Part shown: in pieces, positions 53,716 through 64,000 of the stretch
Numbering within the stretch: position 1 is the stretch's first letter
Layout: every line of letters begins with the position of its first letter
Assembly: GCF_026745355.1 (NCBI RefSeq)
Contig: NC_079206.1
Coordinates: forward strand, 3,093,800 to 3,157,799
Source of the DNA: Beta vulgaris subsp. vulgaris
Taxonomy: Eukaryota; Streptophyta; Magnoliopsida; Caryophyllales; Amaranthaceae
DNA: 64,000 nt
Direction of reading: 5' to 3'
Translations under genes and position numbers: made by a program
The notes under the pieces: generated by a model
What the model was told of the DNA's origin: nothing
The model's database searches: none
What the model saw: only the letters and a program-made list of their open reading frames with translations

Positions 53716-56700
53716 ATGTTGAGCTCTTCTTCTTATTGTGTCTCTCATCGTCCACTAACTTTACCTTCTCTCTCTAGAATTAGGGTTCCGAATCGTCCAG
53801 CTAGCTTATCTACGTTTAATCGCAACTTTCGCGTAGTTGATTCTCATTTTAGCTTGTCAAAATCTGTAAGTAATCTTTAAAATTCGTCCTTTGAATTTTA
53901 TTTTATGATATTGTAATTGCAATTTTTGTACTATTTGCTAGGATTATTTTGTGCAATTGATTGTGTAACTGGTTGAGGAATTTTGTTGTGACTTTTGTGT
54001 TGTTATGGGATTTTTTGTAGAGATGGAAAATATCTTGTTTTAGGCAAGAGGAGTTTTCATCAGAGGATTTGAAACCTGAGGTGGTTGAAGATGTTTTAGC
54101 TGAAGAATTGGTGAAGCCGAAACTCGAAACTGAGAAAGTCCTAAAAAAGGATTGGAGGTCCGTTCTTAAAGAGGTAATTTATAACTAACATATTTGCAAA
54201 TGTATAGTGAATGATACTTCCTCCGCTGTTTCTAAATAAATGCAGCACTTTGACAAGCTTCAAAGTCAAGCCGTGGCATTTATTTATAAACGGAGGAAGT
54301 ATATCGTTTGAGTGAATTATATTGCAACAACTTCATGAGGTGATAAGTTGATTTAAATGTGCAAAATGAAGTCTGTATGTTGAATTGTAATTGAATGAAA
54401 TGGTTGTGCTGGGAAACAGTTGCATTTTACTTTGTTATGGATTTTGACATGTAGGGTTCATCTCGAGTAGGAAGAATGCATCTTGTCAATGTTTTTCTTG
54501 AATGTATCAGTGGCTTTTAGGAGAACAATGGTTGGGTTTCTTTCAGAATATCGAAGCTTAATTAATAATTTGTAAAGGAGAGGTTTCTTCAAAGTTATAG
54601 CTCGGAATAATGACTCAACACTACTGCTGTCAGCTTTTAGTGGCTTACTTAACTGGCCAGTTTGTGGCCTGTGTTAAATTTTAAGCTATAGAAGTATAAA
54701 GTTCTTTTCTTTGTTTTTCACCTTTCTTCTCTTTTCCTCCATGTGTGATTTTCTTTACTATTACTATGTTCCTAAACACACTGATGGAAGCTTTTGGTCC
54801 TCTTGATTCCTAGTAATCAAAGAATCAACATATATTCTATGATTTATTTTTCAGTGATCATGTAGCTAGTACCTTTAAAGTTTGAGGAAATTTAATGTGG
54901 CTCAAAAGAAATACACGATAAAGCATTGTCTATATGGGAATTAATTTGGTGAAATGTTGAACAACCACTTAAATCATCATTGAGTGGCTATATACAATCC
55001 CTCAAAGCAGGAGACTTTGGGCTCTTCTGTATGGCATTAATTTAATATAGAACCACCGCAGCCAAGTATGGAATTTGGCCCTAGCGTTCGTGAGATTCTA
55101 CATCCATAAACTGTTTCTGTCTATTGACACTAGCATAGTTACAGGCTGTGCAGAACACCTTTATCTCAGGTTATCTATGGGTCACTTAGAGACAAGAGAT
55201 ATGTAAAGATCTATGAGTATGGATGGCCTGGAACTATAAATCTTAGATCTCGAGCCCTTACATCTAGTGTTAGAATGCTATATTTGTGGTGGCCATAAAA
55301 CTCTTTAGAGTTGTTGCAATTGCAAACTATCTCATGCTTTGACACAATGGTCTTTTAGAATTGACAATTGGACTTAAGGATAATTCTTGGACAGTCCTGC
55401 TGCGGACCAAAGTTTATGATTTAGTAAAAGTTTTGGCTGGGCCAAAATTTGGGTTCTCTTTTGATATATATTCATTTTTAACTTGGGACATGTTATGCTG
55501 GGGAAGCAGCATGGCGGTAATTCCAGGGTTATGTGTGTGCAGTGGTATTGGTTCCAGCAGCTTGTTGCAGTTCACATGCTTCTCTTTATTTCCATTGTAC
55601 TATTCTTCCAAGGTAATTATAGGCATACTGATGGCTTGCTAACTTTTCAGGCTGCTGTTGCCGTGTTTAGAGCATTTGGGGATCGCTGGACTGTACCATG
55701 GCCAGGGGAGACCATATTGCAAGTAAGTTCCTCTGCTTATTTTTTCAATTATGAATTTTTGTCATACGGCAAATAATTTTTTATTTAAATTTTCCTGAGA
55801 GGGGGGAAGGGCTGAAGGGGGGATAACAATAAATATAATACAATTACAATGTACAAGTGCATTGAAGTCCAAGCTCATTGTATAGCTTTTGTTCTGTATA
55901 GTCCATATGTTCTTTTATTTCCTCAAGCACAATTATATAGTTAGACCTACTTATGGGGTCAACTTGTTCGGCAAAAGTAGCTATTGTAGTACACCCTCCG
56001 TTTCCTAAAGATCTTCCCTCTTTCCGTTTAAGGGTGTTTCCAAAAGATCTTCCCACTTTTGCTTTATTCCTATTTACCCTTTCATGTCACTATCATAGGG
56101 TCCACCATTACATTATTAATTCAATTTTACTCCCTTTCTCTCTCCTACTTTAACCCCTTTTTATTTGTTTATTATCTTAACCCCTTTCTCTCTCCTACTT
56201 TACTCACACCATGCCCCACACAACTTGATTTTCCTTGGTATCTGTAGGAACAGTAAGTGAGAAGATCTTTAGGAAACGGAGGGAGTATTTGTTAGCTGTT
56301 TGAGTAGCCGTTAGCTGTGTGGTAGTAGCTGGTAAAAGTAGTTTAAAATATGTGTTTGGTAAAATTAGTTGTAGAAATTATATAATATAAAAATGACATT
56401 AATAATTATAATATTAATTTCAATAACATTATCAATTATTTCATGGTATCATGAACACAATGCATTACTTTTTTTGTAATAGGAAAATATTTGTTAAATT
56501 CAATGTAAAATGTTTAAATTTTAGCTTAACCAAATGTTTGTATTATGAGCACATTGTTTATGTTATAAATACCCATTTAAACAACCTTGTTAACAAACAT
56601 GAGTTATTGTATAGAAAAAATCTTAATTTTGGCCAATATAAAAGTCCTAAACTAGAATAGTAACATTCAATATTTAATTTTAGAATTACTACCTTTTAGA

Positions 56701-59700
56701 TTTTGTTGAAACAAGTTCTATAAACAGAGGGTTAGATCTAGCTTCTACTCTATTTAACAACAGATCATTCTCATTGAACTTTTACATGCAAATTATATGA
56801 ATTTGCCATAGAGGTGCAAGGAACAAAAGACCAAACGAATTGTGTATTCACCCGAAGTAATAGCAAGGTGAAGAACAATTTTATAGCCACCAAGGGCACC
56901 AACCGAATAATTTATGCAATCACTCCATCTAACAGATGGATGACACATAATTGCAGCGGTGTTGGTGGTTGATGTGTCTTGTTGCTTGTTTGTGGTATGT
57001 TTTCGGTGCTTTGTTTATCTCTCATCCTCCTCCTCAAAGCCACCATTAGCAACCACTTATGTCCTCCAAATTGCTAATGGCTGAAACGGCTGCCGCAACC
57101 AGCTGATGACATCGAGAAGTTTTGAAGCATAGTCGACCACATAAGCACCTTCATTTCGTATTGGTGATTTGGATATAGATTATTGCAATAAAAATATGGA
57201 TTTTCCTCCACATTCATTGAACTGTGCTAGATTTGGATAGAGGCAGAACAAGAACGAAGATGAGATCGACGATTTTTGTACTTTTTTCAAAAAAAAAAAA
57301 AAAAAAAATAGGAATGCTACTTTTCTCTTGAACACTATAAATTGTAATGTTTGCGAAAAGCTATCTAAACACTACTTGAAACTCTAACCACTACTCTAAC
57401 CTTTATCATGCCAAACACTTGATTAGTATTTTGACCAAGTCAAAACACTAAAAACTAGTTTAAAAGCTATCGTCGAACAGGCCATAAATATAGGTCATCA
57501 GTTGTCATAAATGTAGGTTGTATGTCTTGCTTAGGCGATATACCTTATCTTGGACAAGCCTAATGCTATGGTGTCAGAACAAGGCTGTATCGTATCGCCC
57601 ATGTCGTAAAGGTTTTGAAATCTATCGAATCGATATTACCCATATCTTAAAGGTGTAAAAAAACTGTGCTTTAGGCGAATCCTAAGGATATCTTATGGTT
57701 TAAGTCGATATTTGGCGGTGCGACAACCGCATCATGCTCGTTCCCGCATCATTGTGACCGTTACCGCGATCGTGACCAAATTGGCATTTTCGAACTATGC
57801 TAATGCTGAGTAGAACACAAGATTGCGGCCAAGGAGAAGTTAACTTCTAAGTTAAGGGCAATGATTAAGCCTGTTGGTAAACTAAGGCTATTGTCAACTC
57901 CTGTGAAAAGGCAAAGGTTGAGGCTAAGCAGTCTGTCAAAAATTGTGTCTGAGCAAGCGTAAGGATATGAATTATGATGAACTCTTGGGCGCATTCAGGT
58001 TTTTCAGTCTTGGCTTCTATGGCAAGCTTATACAGAATTTTCCATGCTCTGTGACTTTTGTTGACACCCCAAGATATTGTACTGGAATTAGCTGCCTTAT
58101 TCCGAGCTGCCAGGTTTGTATATTATAAACTAGCTGCAGTTATAAGGTGGCATAATCTTTGTTCTATGCAAGCACAACTGTTCTAGAGCCGTTCGAGAAG
58201 TGACGACACCAGACCATAAAAAGGATTTACATATAGCCTTCAGCATCTTAAGCACTTTGGGGAAAATAATAAGACCTGAGCCAGAATACCTTTGTCTCGA
58301 CAAGGATAGGTTTTTTCAGTTTTCAGAATAATAAGACCTGAGCCAGAATGCCTAAGACAGGTATCTAGCTGTTCAACTTCTATCTTTTACTCATTGTTTC
58401 AACCAACACTTAACAACGTCTGGTTCATATTAGTGGTATGGGTTTAGAATCAGGAATGAAACTAAGGTGGTATAGGGTTGGAAGTTGATACCTAATACCA
58501 TGTGTTAGGTTTTATTTGAGAATGAAATTTTTTCTTTTATTTGATAGTTAGAGGTAATGGTATGAGTCATACCCACCTCCCCCCTGGGTCTCTAAACCCC
58601 ATACTGTATGGGTTTGAGGTATGGGTTTTAAATCTATCAATTTATTAAACAAACACTAGGTATGGGTTTTGATCATTCTGAATGCATACCTCATGCCAGA
58701 ATCATATGAACCAATCGCTTCTAAGTAGTCTGTTCCTTGACCACCTCTCAGCTAGATTATGCTGATTCTCAAAAAATTATTGTTTGGGAAACTATTATAT
58801 TAATCAGATGATAATGGTATTTGCAAGTTAACATTGAAAAATATGTAGAGATGGGACAATATGTATTACATAATGGCCTCGTAGAACAGTTTGTCTTAGT
58901 ATGTTCTTGTTGTTATTGAAAAGCTAGGACATCATATGGGCTTAGTTTTGAGCAAAAGTAACCGCTTCTTTGGTTAATGCAATCTTCTTGGCAGTAGATA
59001 TTTGTTAGTTGATGAGGCTTTTGAACATGCAATGGCCAGGTGTACTACCATTTCCTGAGTATGTGCTCTATTGTGTATGATTGTATTTCAGTGAGTTCCT
59101 ATATCATTCTTTCTGTGCATGAAATAAATTCTTTTGCATTAAACATCTGCAAATGTAGCCTTCATATTAATAACAATGGAACTGACTTCTGATTTTCATT
59201 TAAGAAATGCTATAATGTCTTTTACTGGAGTCATTTGCTTACTGAGTCTCCTAGATTATAGATCATGTACAACAATTTCTGAGGTAATTGACGTTTTCTG
59301 TTGATTCAGGTTATGCTATTATGGATGACTTCATTTTGGTTGGTCGGTACCTGGATGATGCCATTGGCAGCAAATATTACTGGTTTCAGCAAAGACTCTT
59401 TATCATATAGAGGACAAGCGTTCTACAGCCTAGTGACTGATCTTGCTGAAGGCTTAGCAGGCATCGCTATCCTTCGTCAATGCTTATCTCGTTTTCGTCC
59501 ACTTCCTCTGGAATGGTTTAAATTTAGCCTGAAAGGAAACTGGCATCTTGATGTTGCCTTCGGATGCCTCATGTTTCCCCTCGTCAACCGTCTCTCCCAA
59601 TTCAATCTTGATATATTTCCATCATTGCCATCGATACCTGTAAATACCTCGAGCGTCGAGCAATCTATAATGGCACGGGATCCTGTGGCAATGGGCTTGT

Positions 59701-59978
59701 ACATTGTGGTTGTGTCTGTGTGTGCCCCGATATGGGAGGAGGTAATCTTCCGGGGTTTCCTTCTTCCCTCCTTGACAAAGTACATGCCGGTATGGTGCTC
59801 TATTTTGGTAAGTGCAATTGTCTTTGCTCTAGCACATTTCAATGTACAGAGGATACTTCCACTTATTTTTCTCGGGGTTGTCATGGGTGCTCTTTTCGCT
59901 CGGACGAGGAACCTTATGCCTTCCATGTTGTTGCATAGTCTGTGGAATGCATTTGTATTCTTAGATTTAATGAAGTAA
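53716..59978 (+). CDS. CPBP family intramembrane metalloprotease (CAAX-type), chloroplastic, 4 exons
   Basis: Exons: 53716-53865, 54021-54173, 55651-55722 and 59310-59978. The phases are all zero and give 347 residues. The first about 50 residues are Ser/Arg-rich with few acids, which suits a chloroplast transit peptide. An acidic linker follows (EEFSSEDLKPEVVEDV). The last exon encodes hydrophobic helices and the CPBP (Abi/Rce1-like) signature: EEVIFRG with Glu268, Glu269 and Arg273, then ALAHF with His301, then LLHSLWNAF with His334 and Asn338. These residues form the metal-binding and catalytic site in Rce1-type proteases. Plant plastid members have no firmly known substrates. Length and exon content resemble Arabidopsis At5g60750 from memory. 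Intron 3 (3.6 kb) holds MITE sequence. Confidence 0.88.
54217..54299. mobile_element. Very short MITE, 83 bp, in protease intron 2
   Basis: CTTCCTCCGCTGTTTCTAAA followed by TAAATGC faces GCATTTATTTATAAACGGAG followed by GAAG, with TA on both sides (54215-54216, 54300-54301). Only about 30 bases lie between the arms, so it is nearly a pure hairpin. Confidence 0.8.
55992..56285. mobile_element. Stowaway-type MITE in protease intron 3
   Basis: The left CACCCTCCGTTTCCTAAAGA then TCTTCCC is mirrored by GAAGATCTTTAGGAAACGGA then GGGAG, with TA flanks. The segment just inside the left end contains a second partial copy (CGTTTAAGGGTGTTTCCAAA then AGATCTTCCC), so the left arm is duplicated. Confidence 0.75.
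56286..59309. other. Remainder of protease intron 3
   Basis: No exon could be fitted here: exons 3 and 4 join in phase without any extra sequence. The part from 56290 to about 57485 has TTTGGTAAAATTAG-like text at the left and GCCAAACACTTGATTAG then CAAGTCAAAACACTA at the right, and may be one decayed hAT-type MITE. It contains a poly(A) run at 57289-57308. A 24-bp phrase (AATAATAAGACCTGAGCCAG) occurs twice at about 58266 and 58326. A GGTATGGGTTT-rich segment with inverted ends lies at about 58425-58695. Confidence 0.45.
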
Positions 59979-60651
59979 CACCTTTTACAAAGTTCACCCC
60001 GAAATATATAAACCAATAATTCATTGGTACTTGCTTCAATTGAAGCATTATTATCGAAGACGAACAACTTGCTCAACCTTTTGGAGTTCCATCTTTCAAG
60101 CAAGTCATCTCATAGCTTAACGTATCGGATGCTAATTAACCTGTAGGAGCTTCAAGCATTAATGAAATTTATTTCAATTTGTAAAGTTGAACTTTCCCAT
60201 GATTCATGGATTTTCGAGAGGATTTTGACTAGAAGATGAGTAGATTGAAGGCGCGAGTTACCCCAGGGGCATAATGTCTCCATGACCATTGGTGTAACAG
60301 GTTGCAAAGCCTTCAATAAATTGCAGATATATGAGACCTTGAATAAGATTACTTCTATTCTATTTCATTTTGTACCCAATGTGATATTACTTGCATTTAG
60401 AAACAAGTTCAATGTTTTTAATTTTGGTACTCAAAAGTATTTAGAATTAGCCCAGCACTTTAAACAATTGAGAATTCAAATCTCTGGACAGGAAAATATA
60501 ATACATAAAACAATCTTTCAATTGTGAAATTGTAAACAATCTTTCAATTCTCGTTGTGAAATTGTTTTCTCATTTTGTCAAATTGTTTTCTTATTTTGTC
60601 AAATTGTTCAATACATCTAATGGTAAAATTCGAGCAACAAAATTTTTCATC
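59979..60651. other. 3' flank of protease gene
   Basis: It includes the likely 3' UTR. A short tandem of GTGAAATTG and TTGTCAAATTGTTTTC-like words lies at 60524-60610. No gene is seen. Confidence 0.4.
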
Positions 60652-60915
60652 TACTAATATATTAAAAGGTGTTTTTAGTTAAGGAATAGCGACACTCTCT
60701 ATTAAAGTATTTATAGAGCAAAAAAAAAACAGTTATATATTGTATAGGATTTGATCTCATGACTTTAAATTTATATACTAAACTTTTAATCATTAAACCA
60801 AATAATATTTTATTATATAATTTTAAAGTAAAATATAAATAATAAAAATTATAATTATCCGTGGTACAGTCCGACAGACTGTTTTCCGTTTACATGGTGC
60901 GTAACATTCTAGTTC
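60652..60915. repeat. Dispersed repeat with tRNA-like core, copy 3
   Basis: It starts TCTACTAATATATTAAAAGG, very like copy 2. The core (60743-60802, - strand) again shows a diverged tRNA-like pattern. The end near ACATTCTAGTTC is compatible with a Helitron CTAG|T terminus. It is the most eroded of the three copies. Confidence 0.45.
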
Positions 60916-60972
60916 ATTCATGAAGAATTTTAAAAAATGGTGGTTTAACGTTTATAACACATAAATCAACTA

Positions 60973-61256
60973 CTCCCTCCGTCTTTTTTTATTTACTACA
61001 AGCACTTTTTCACAAAGACCAAGGAGGGAGTGGGGACCATTGACATAAATGGAATTAATAAAAAAGCAAATAGGTAAATTGTGAGACCTATGTATTATAT
61101 ATGGAAACATTTACAAAATCAAGAAGGGAGTGATGACAAATTTGTAAATAAAGTGTGGGACCTATGTACTATATATGGAAATATTTGCAAATGTAGCAAA
61201 TAAATTGAAACACCCCTAAATGGCAAAATGTAGCAAATAAAAAAAGACGGAGGGAC
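60973..61256. mobile_element. Stowaway-type MITE beside the tRNA
   Basis: The left end CTCCCTCCGTCTTTTTTTAT then TTACTAC faces GTAGCAAATAAAAAAAGACG then GAGGGAC, with TA at both sides. The inner part has two related 60-bp segments (GGGAGTG ... GACCTATGTA-TATATATGGAAA) in tandem. It ends 10 bases before the tRNA gene's 3' end. Confidence 0.8.
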
Positions 61257-61261
61257 TATGT

Positions 61262-61265
61262 AAAA
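61262..61265 (-). terminator. Pol III terminator of tRNA-Leu
   Basis: Four T's on the - strand, beginning one base after the tRNA 3' end. This is the minimal Pol III stop signal. Confidence 0.8.
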
Positions 61266-61266
61266 T

Positions 61267-61349
61267 GTCAGAAGTGGGATTTGAACCCACGCCCTCGTTA
61301 GAGGACCAGAACTTGAGTCTGGCGCCTTAGACCACTCGGCCATCCTGAC
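61267..61349 (-). tRNA. tRNA-Leu (anticodon CAA), nuclear type
   Basis: The - strand folds as an 83-nt class II tRNA without an encoded CCA. The acceptor stem is GTCAGGA with TTCTGAC. The D arm region is GGCCGAGTGGTCTAAGGC, which also holds the A box. The anticodon stem-loop is CCAGA-CTCAAGT-TCTGG with anticodon CAA, which reads UUG leucine codons. A long variable arm (TCCTCTAACGAGGGC) follows, and the T arm is GTGGGTTCAAATCCCAC with the B box. A TTTT run (61262-61265 on this strand as AAAA) lies right after the 3' end and is the Pol III stop. There is no intron. The sequence differs from the chloroplast trnL-CAA, so it is not plastid DNA. Confidence 0.96.
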
Positions 61350-62186
61350 GGCTGTTGACTAAAATAATCACAGATATAATATACTTATTACTCCTTGCTT
61401 CTCATCTATCAAATTTTGTTGAATTAGTAGACTTTAGATTGATTATTTAGTTATGTGAATTAGTGATCCAATTGTAGTATACTTTGTTTTGTGATTTCAC
61501 TGTCTTAACTTTTTAAATTCTTTTAAAAAGGATAGATAGCTGAAGGTTAGGTAAGTAATCTCTTGGTATTATATGTCCACTTGTATATATCGAAAAATAA
61601 GAATAACTTATTATAAAGGAGTTGACTCGTAGGTTTATTTGATTATCATGACTCTAAAGAATCAAAGAGGCAACGTATGCTAAATCAGAGGAGGATCTAC
61701 GATTTGAAATTGGGGAATCCTAACTAAACTAATCAAATAGACAAAGATCGTGTTAATATACAAATGACAAGTTGATTTTAATGATAATAAAATCAAACTT
61801 TATAATATTCGAGTCCTTTATTAGAGATTTTTATTATATTAATATTGCAATATATTACCTCCATTTTTAGTATTGATTGACTTCTACACTAATCAATAAA
61901 TATAACTTTTACTTTTAATGTCTTGAATTATCTGTTACAAAGTTTATAAGTTCATATATAAATTTCTTTAATATATATAGAGTCAAATCCAAAATATTAC
62001 ACAATAAATTTTATTGTTTATTTGTAAACAAATCTTGTCATACTCAATAATCAATATATGAATAGTGTATGAAGTCTATTAGTTGCATTTATATGAAAAC
62101 GGAAGTAGAATAAATCATTACATCACAAAAACAAGTTTAAATTAAAATAAATTTAAGAGAGTTTATTCAAGTAAAAAAAACTAATA
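61350..62186. other. Intergenic sequence, no gene seen
   Basis: AT-rich sequence. CTCCATTTTTAGTATTGATTGACTTC near 61859 and TGCATTTATATGAAAACGGAAG near 62084 look like weakly preserved ends of another MITE. No coding region is seen. Confidence 0.35.
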
Positions 62187-62660
62187 TGAACCCGGTGCAC
62201 ACTAATTAGTGTGCACCCGATCCATATCACGTGAGTTTATGATAGTGTATATTGATATGATATAGTGCATGTTAAAATGATATAGTGTATATTAAAATGA
62301 TATAGTGTATATTAAAATGATATAGTGTATATGTTAAAATGATATAGTGTATGTTAAAATGATATAGTGTATATTAAAATGATATAATGTATGTTACAGT
62401 GTATGTTAAAGTGATATAGTGTATGTTAAAGTGATATAGTGTATGTTAAAGTGATATAGTGTATGTTAAAGTGATATAGTGTATGTTAAAGTGATATAGT
62501 GTATGTTAAAGTGATTTAGTGTGTGTTAAAATGATATAGTGTGTGTTACAATGATATAGTGTATGTTAAAGTGATATAGTGTATGTTAAAGTGATATAGG
62601 GTGTGTTATGGTCATGTGCCTGGGCCTGGTCCACACTATTTTTAGTGTGAACCGGGTCCA
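62187..62660. mobile_element. Hairpin-ended element C with 20-bp minisatellite interior
   Basis: The left end holds a 24-bp perfect palindrome (GGTGCACACTAATTAGTGTG then CACC) at 62194-62217. The right end holds GGTCCACACTA-TTTT-TAGTGTGAACC at 62628-62653. The two ends are themselves inverted (GAACCCGGTGCACACTA against GGACCCGGTTCACACTA). The interior, 62235-62620, is an array of a 20-bp unit, TGATATAGTGTATGTTAAAG, present about 19 times with few changes in the right half. No coding capacity. Confidence 0.7.
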
Positions 62661-63480
62661 CACAAGTCGGATTGTTATTCAAGAGAAGGAATTGAAGATT
62701 CAAGATAGAAAAGGAAATTGTTGAAATAGAAAAGATAAAGAGCAAGAGGTATAAAATAAAAAGTTAAAGGTAAAAAAAACAAGAAAAAAGTAAAAAGTTT
62801 AAAGAACAGGGAACGATCATTTGCTTCAGTAGCAACTAGCTTTGAAAGTTAGGTATATTATCCGCCATCACCCTATTAAATATGCTCATTAAGAGCATTA
62901 CTCAACTCATGCTCGAACTCATTATCGTATGTGTTTTTTTTTTCCAGTTGAAGTAGTTATCAACTTACACGAACCAATGGAATTAAAATATGGTAAGAAC
63001 AATAGCCTAAATGAGAACATAGACGGATCTAAATCCTTAGATCATGTTAAATGGATGCTCAAGATGTTTTCTGTGTCATTAATAACATTTTTATAATTAA
63101 TTTAAAATCTATAAAACTAACACTCGATTTATTGTAAAAGTAAAGAAAAAATTAGTAAAATAGATAAAACCAATCGAAAAATAAAGAGACTAGAAAACCT
63201 AATTGTAAACTTTTAAAATTACAAAAAATGCCGTTTATGACACATAAGCATCTAAAAATTCGATTTTGATGATCTAATGGTCTAAACTTTAAATGCTTAA
63301 TTCAAGTCTCAAGTCGAATTCATGATCGAATAAACTCAAGTTAAATTTGTACTAAATCGATTAATAGTTGCTCAACAGCTGCTCGACTTAATTAGCACCG
63401 CTACGTAATATTGCAATAGCAAATTTAAGACAGGTACACTGTACAAGACGAAGTAATGACGCGCAGCTGGGGAGCCGCCA
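62661..63480. other. Intergenic sequence, no gene seen
   Basis: A-rich and T-rich sequence without a domain-bearing frame, RNA gene or clear terminal repeats. Confidence 0.4.
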
Positions 63481-63700
63481 TTGTGAGCAATACAAATTCT
63501 TCTGAACACTGTTGTATTTCACGTGCAGTTGAACGGTATACCGTATATATATGAGTAAGATCTACCTGGTGAAGCTAAGCTTTGTCTTTGTCTAAATTTC
63601 AGCTGTGTACAAACATCTATTGATCTATCTCTTCTAGTTTGCTACAGTCCATGTTTCCTCTCTGATGTAAGTTGTGCCATCTTTTAACTAAATGCTTTTT
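63481..63700 (+). promoter_or_regulatory. Possible promoter and first leader exon of a gene beyond the window
   Basis: A TATA-like CCGTATATATATGAG at about 63541 is followed some 30-40 bases on by pyrimidine-rich leader text. A good donor GATG|TAAGTTG or GAT|GTAAGTTG stands near 63667. The only ATG (63651) opens a five-codon frame. It may be a 5' leader exon whose coding part lies outside the window. It is weakly supported. Confidence 0.3.
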
Positions 63701-63854
63701 TTTGGAGTTCTCAATTTGGACAACGCAATCCATTCTTTTGGGCTTTTACAAACTTTGCTTTCAAACACCCATATGGCCATATGGGCTATATGTACTTCGG
63801 TAGTATGAATGTATGATGATGGTAGTGGTACTTGGCCTGGTTAGTTAGTAATTA

Positions 63855-64000
63855 CTCCCTTTGTCTTATTTACTTGCTATATTTGCTTTAATACAGTTTT
63901 AACATCGAGACGGATCTAATATAATACATATTGACTATATTTTAACTACAAAAAAAAAATCAAAATAATAAACTGATAAACTTTGATGATAGTGTATAAA
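63855..64000. mobile_element. Left part of a MITE cut by the window edge
   Basis: CTCCCTTTGTCTTATTTACT after TTA at 63851-63854 resembles the Stowaway-type ends in the window. ATCGAGACGGATCTAATATA near 63904 is a phrase also seen inside other MITEs here (compare the ATTGAGACGAATCTAACAAG text near 9601). The right end is not in view. Confidence 0.5.

Noticed and set aside
61267..61349. tRNA-Leu as a plastid DNA insertion
   Set aside because: The sequence is the nuclear cytosolic tRNA-Leu(CAA) type and differs from chloroplast trnL-CAA as I remember it.

Overview
This is a nuclear window from a flowering plant, almost certainly a eudicot. It is AT-rich, has intron-split genes with GT..AG boundaries, plant-only families, chloroplast-targeted products and a dense load of small transposons. 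The style of the foldback elements suggests Caryophyllales/Amaranthaceae, but that is a weak guess from memory. I rebuilt gene models by hand from splice sites, reading phase and remembered homologue sequences. No alignment was run.

Genes, all on the + strand: (1) 452-7663, a 12-exon thylakoid cation/Mn2+ transporter of the GDT1/UPF0016 family, PAM71-like. (2) 27290-29215, a single-coding-exon protein with ten tandem Cys/His repeats and EAR-like motifs (the plant 'loricrin-like/WRKY19-like' family), with a 2.1-kb leader intron and upstream ORFs. (3) 35366-43608, an 8-exon calcium-dependent protein kinase, CPK29-like. (4) 45356-51165, a KUP/HAK/KT potassium transporter with altered signature motifs. 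(5) 53716-59978, a 4-exon chloroplast CPBP (CAAX-type) membrane protease. A tRNA-Leu(CAA) lies on the - strand at 61267-61349. The right edge may hold the promoter and leader of another gene.

The spaces between genes, above all 7.7-24.7 kb and 29.3-35.1 kb, are graveyards of mobile DNA: LINE remnants (DUF4283/zinc knuckle, zf-RVT and RNase H pieces on both strands), many TA-flanked Stowaway-type MITEs (one nested pair, and one family present as two 249-bp copies), a 1-kb foldback element flanked by TAA, a textbook hAT-type insertion with an 8-bp target duplication, and a three-copy repeat with a tRNA-like core.

The most unusual signal is a set of four elements (15.6, 33.4, 45.8 and 62.2 kb) with one architecture. 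Inverted ends each contain or sit beside a compact hairpin, and in three of them the interior is a short tandem array whose sequence differs from element to element. The genes are not an operon. They share only location, although the PAM71-like and loricrin-like pair may be an old neighbour pair, because I recall their Arabidopsis counterparts as adjacent loci.
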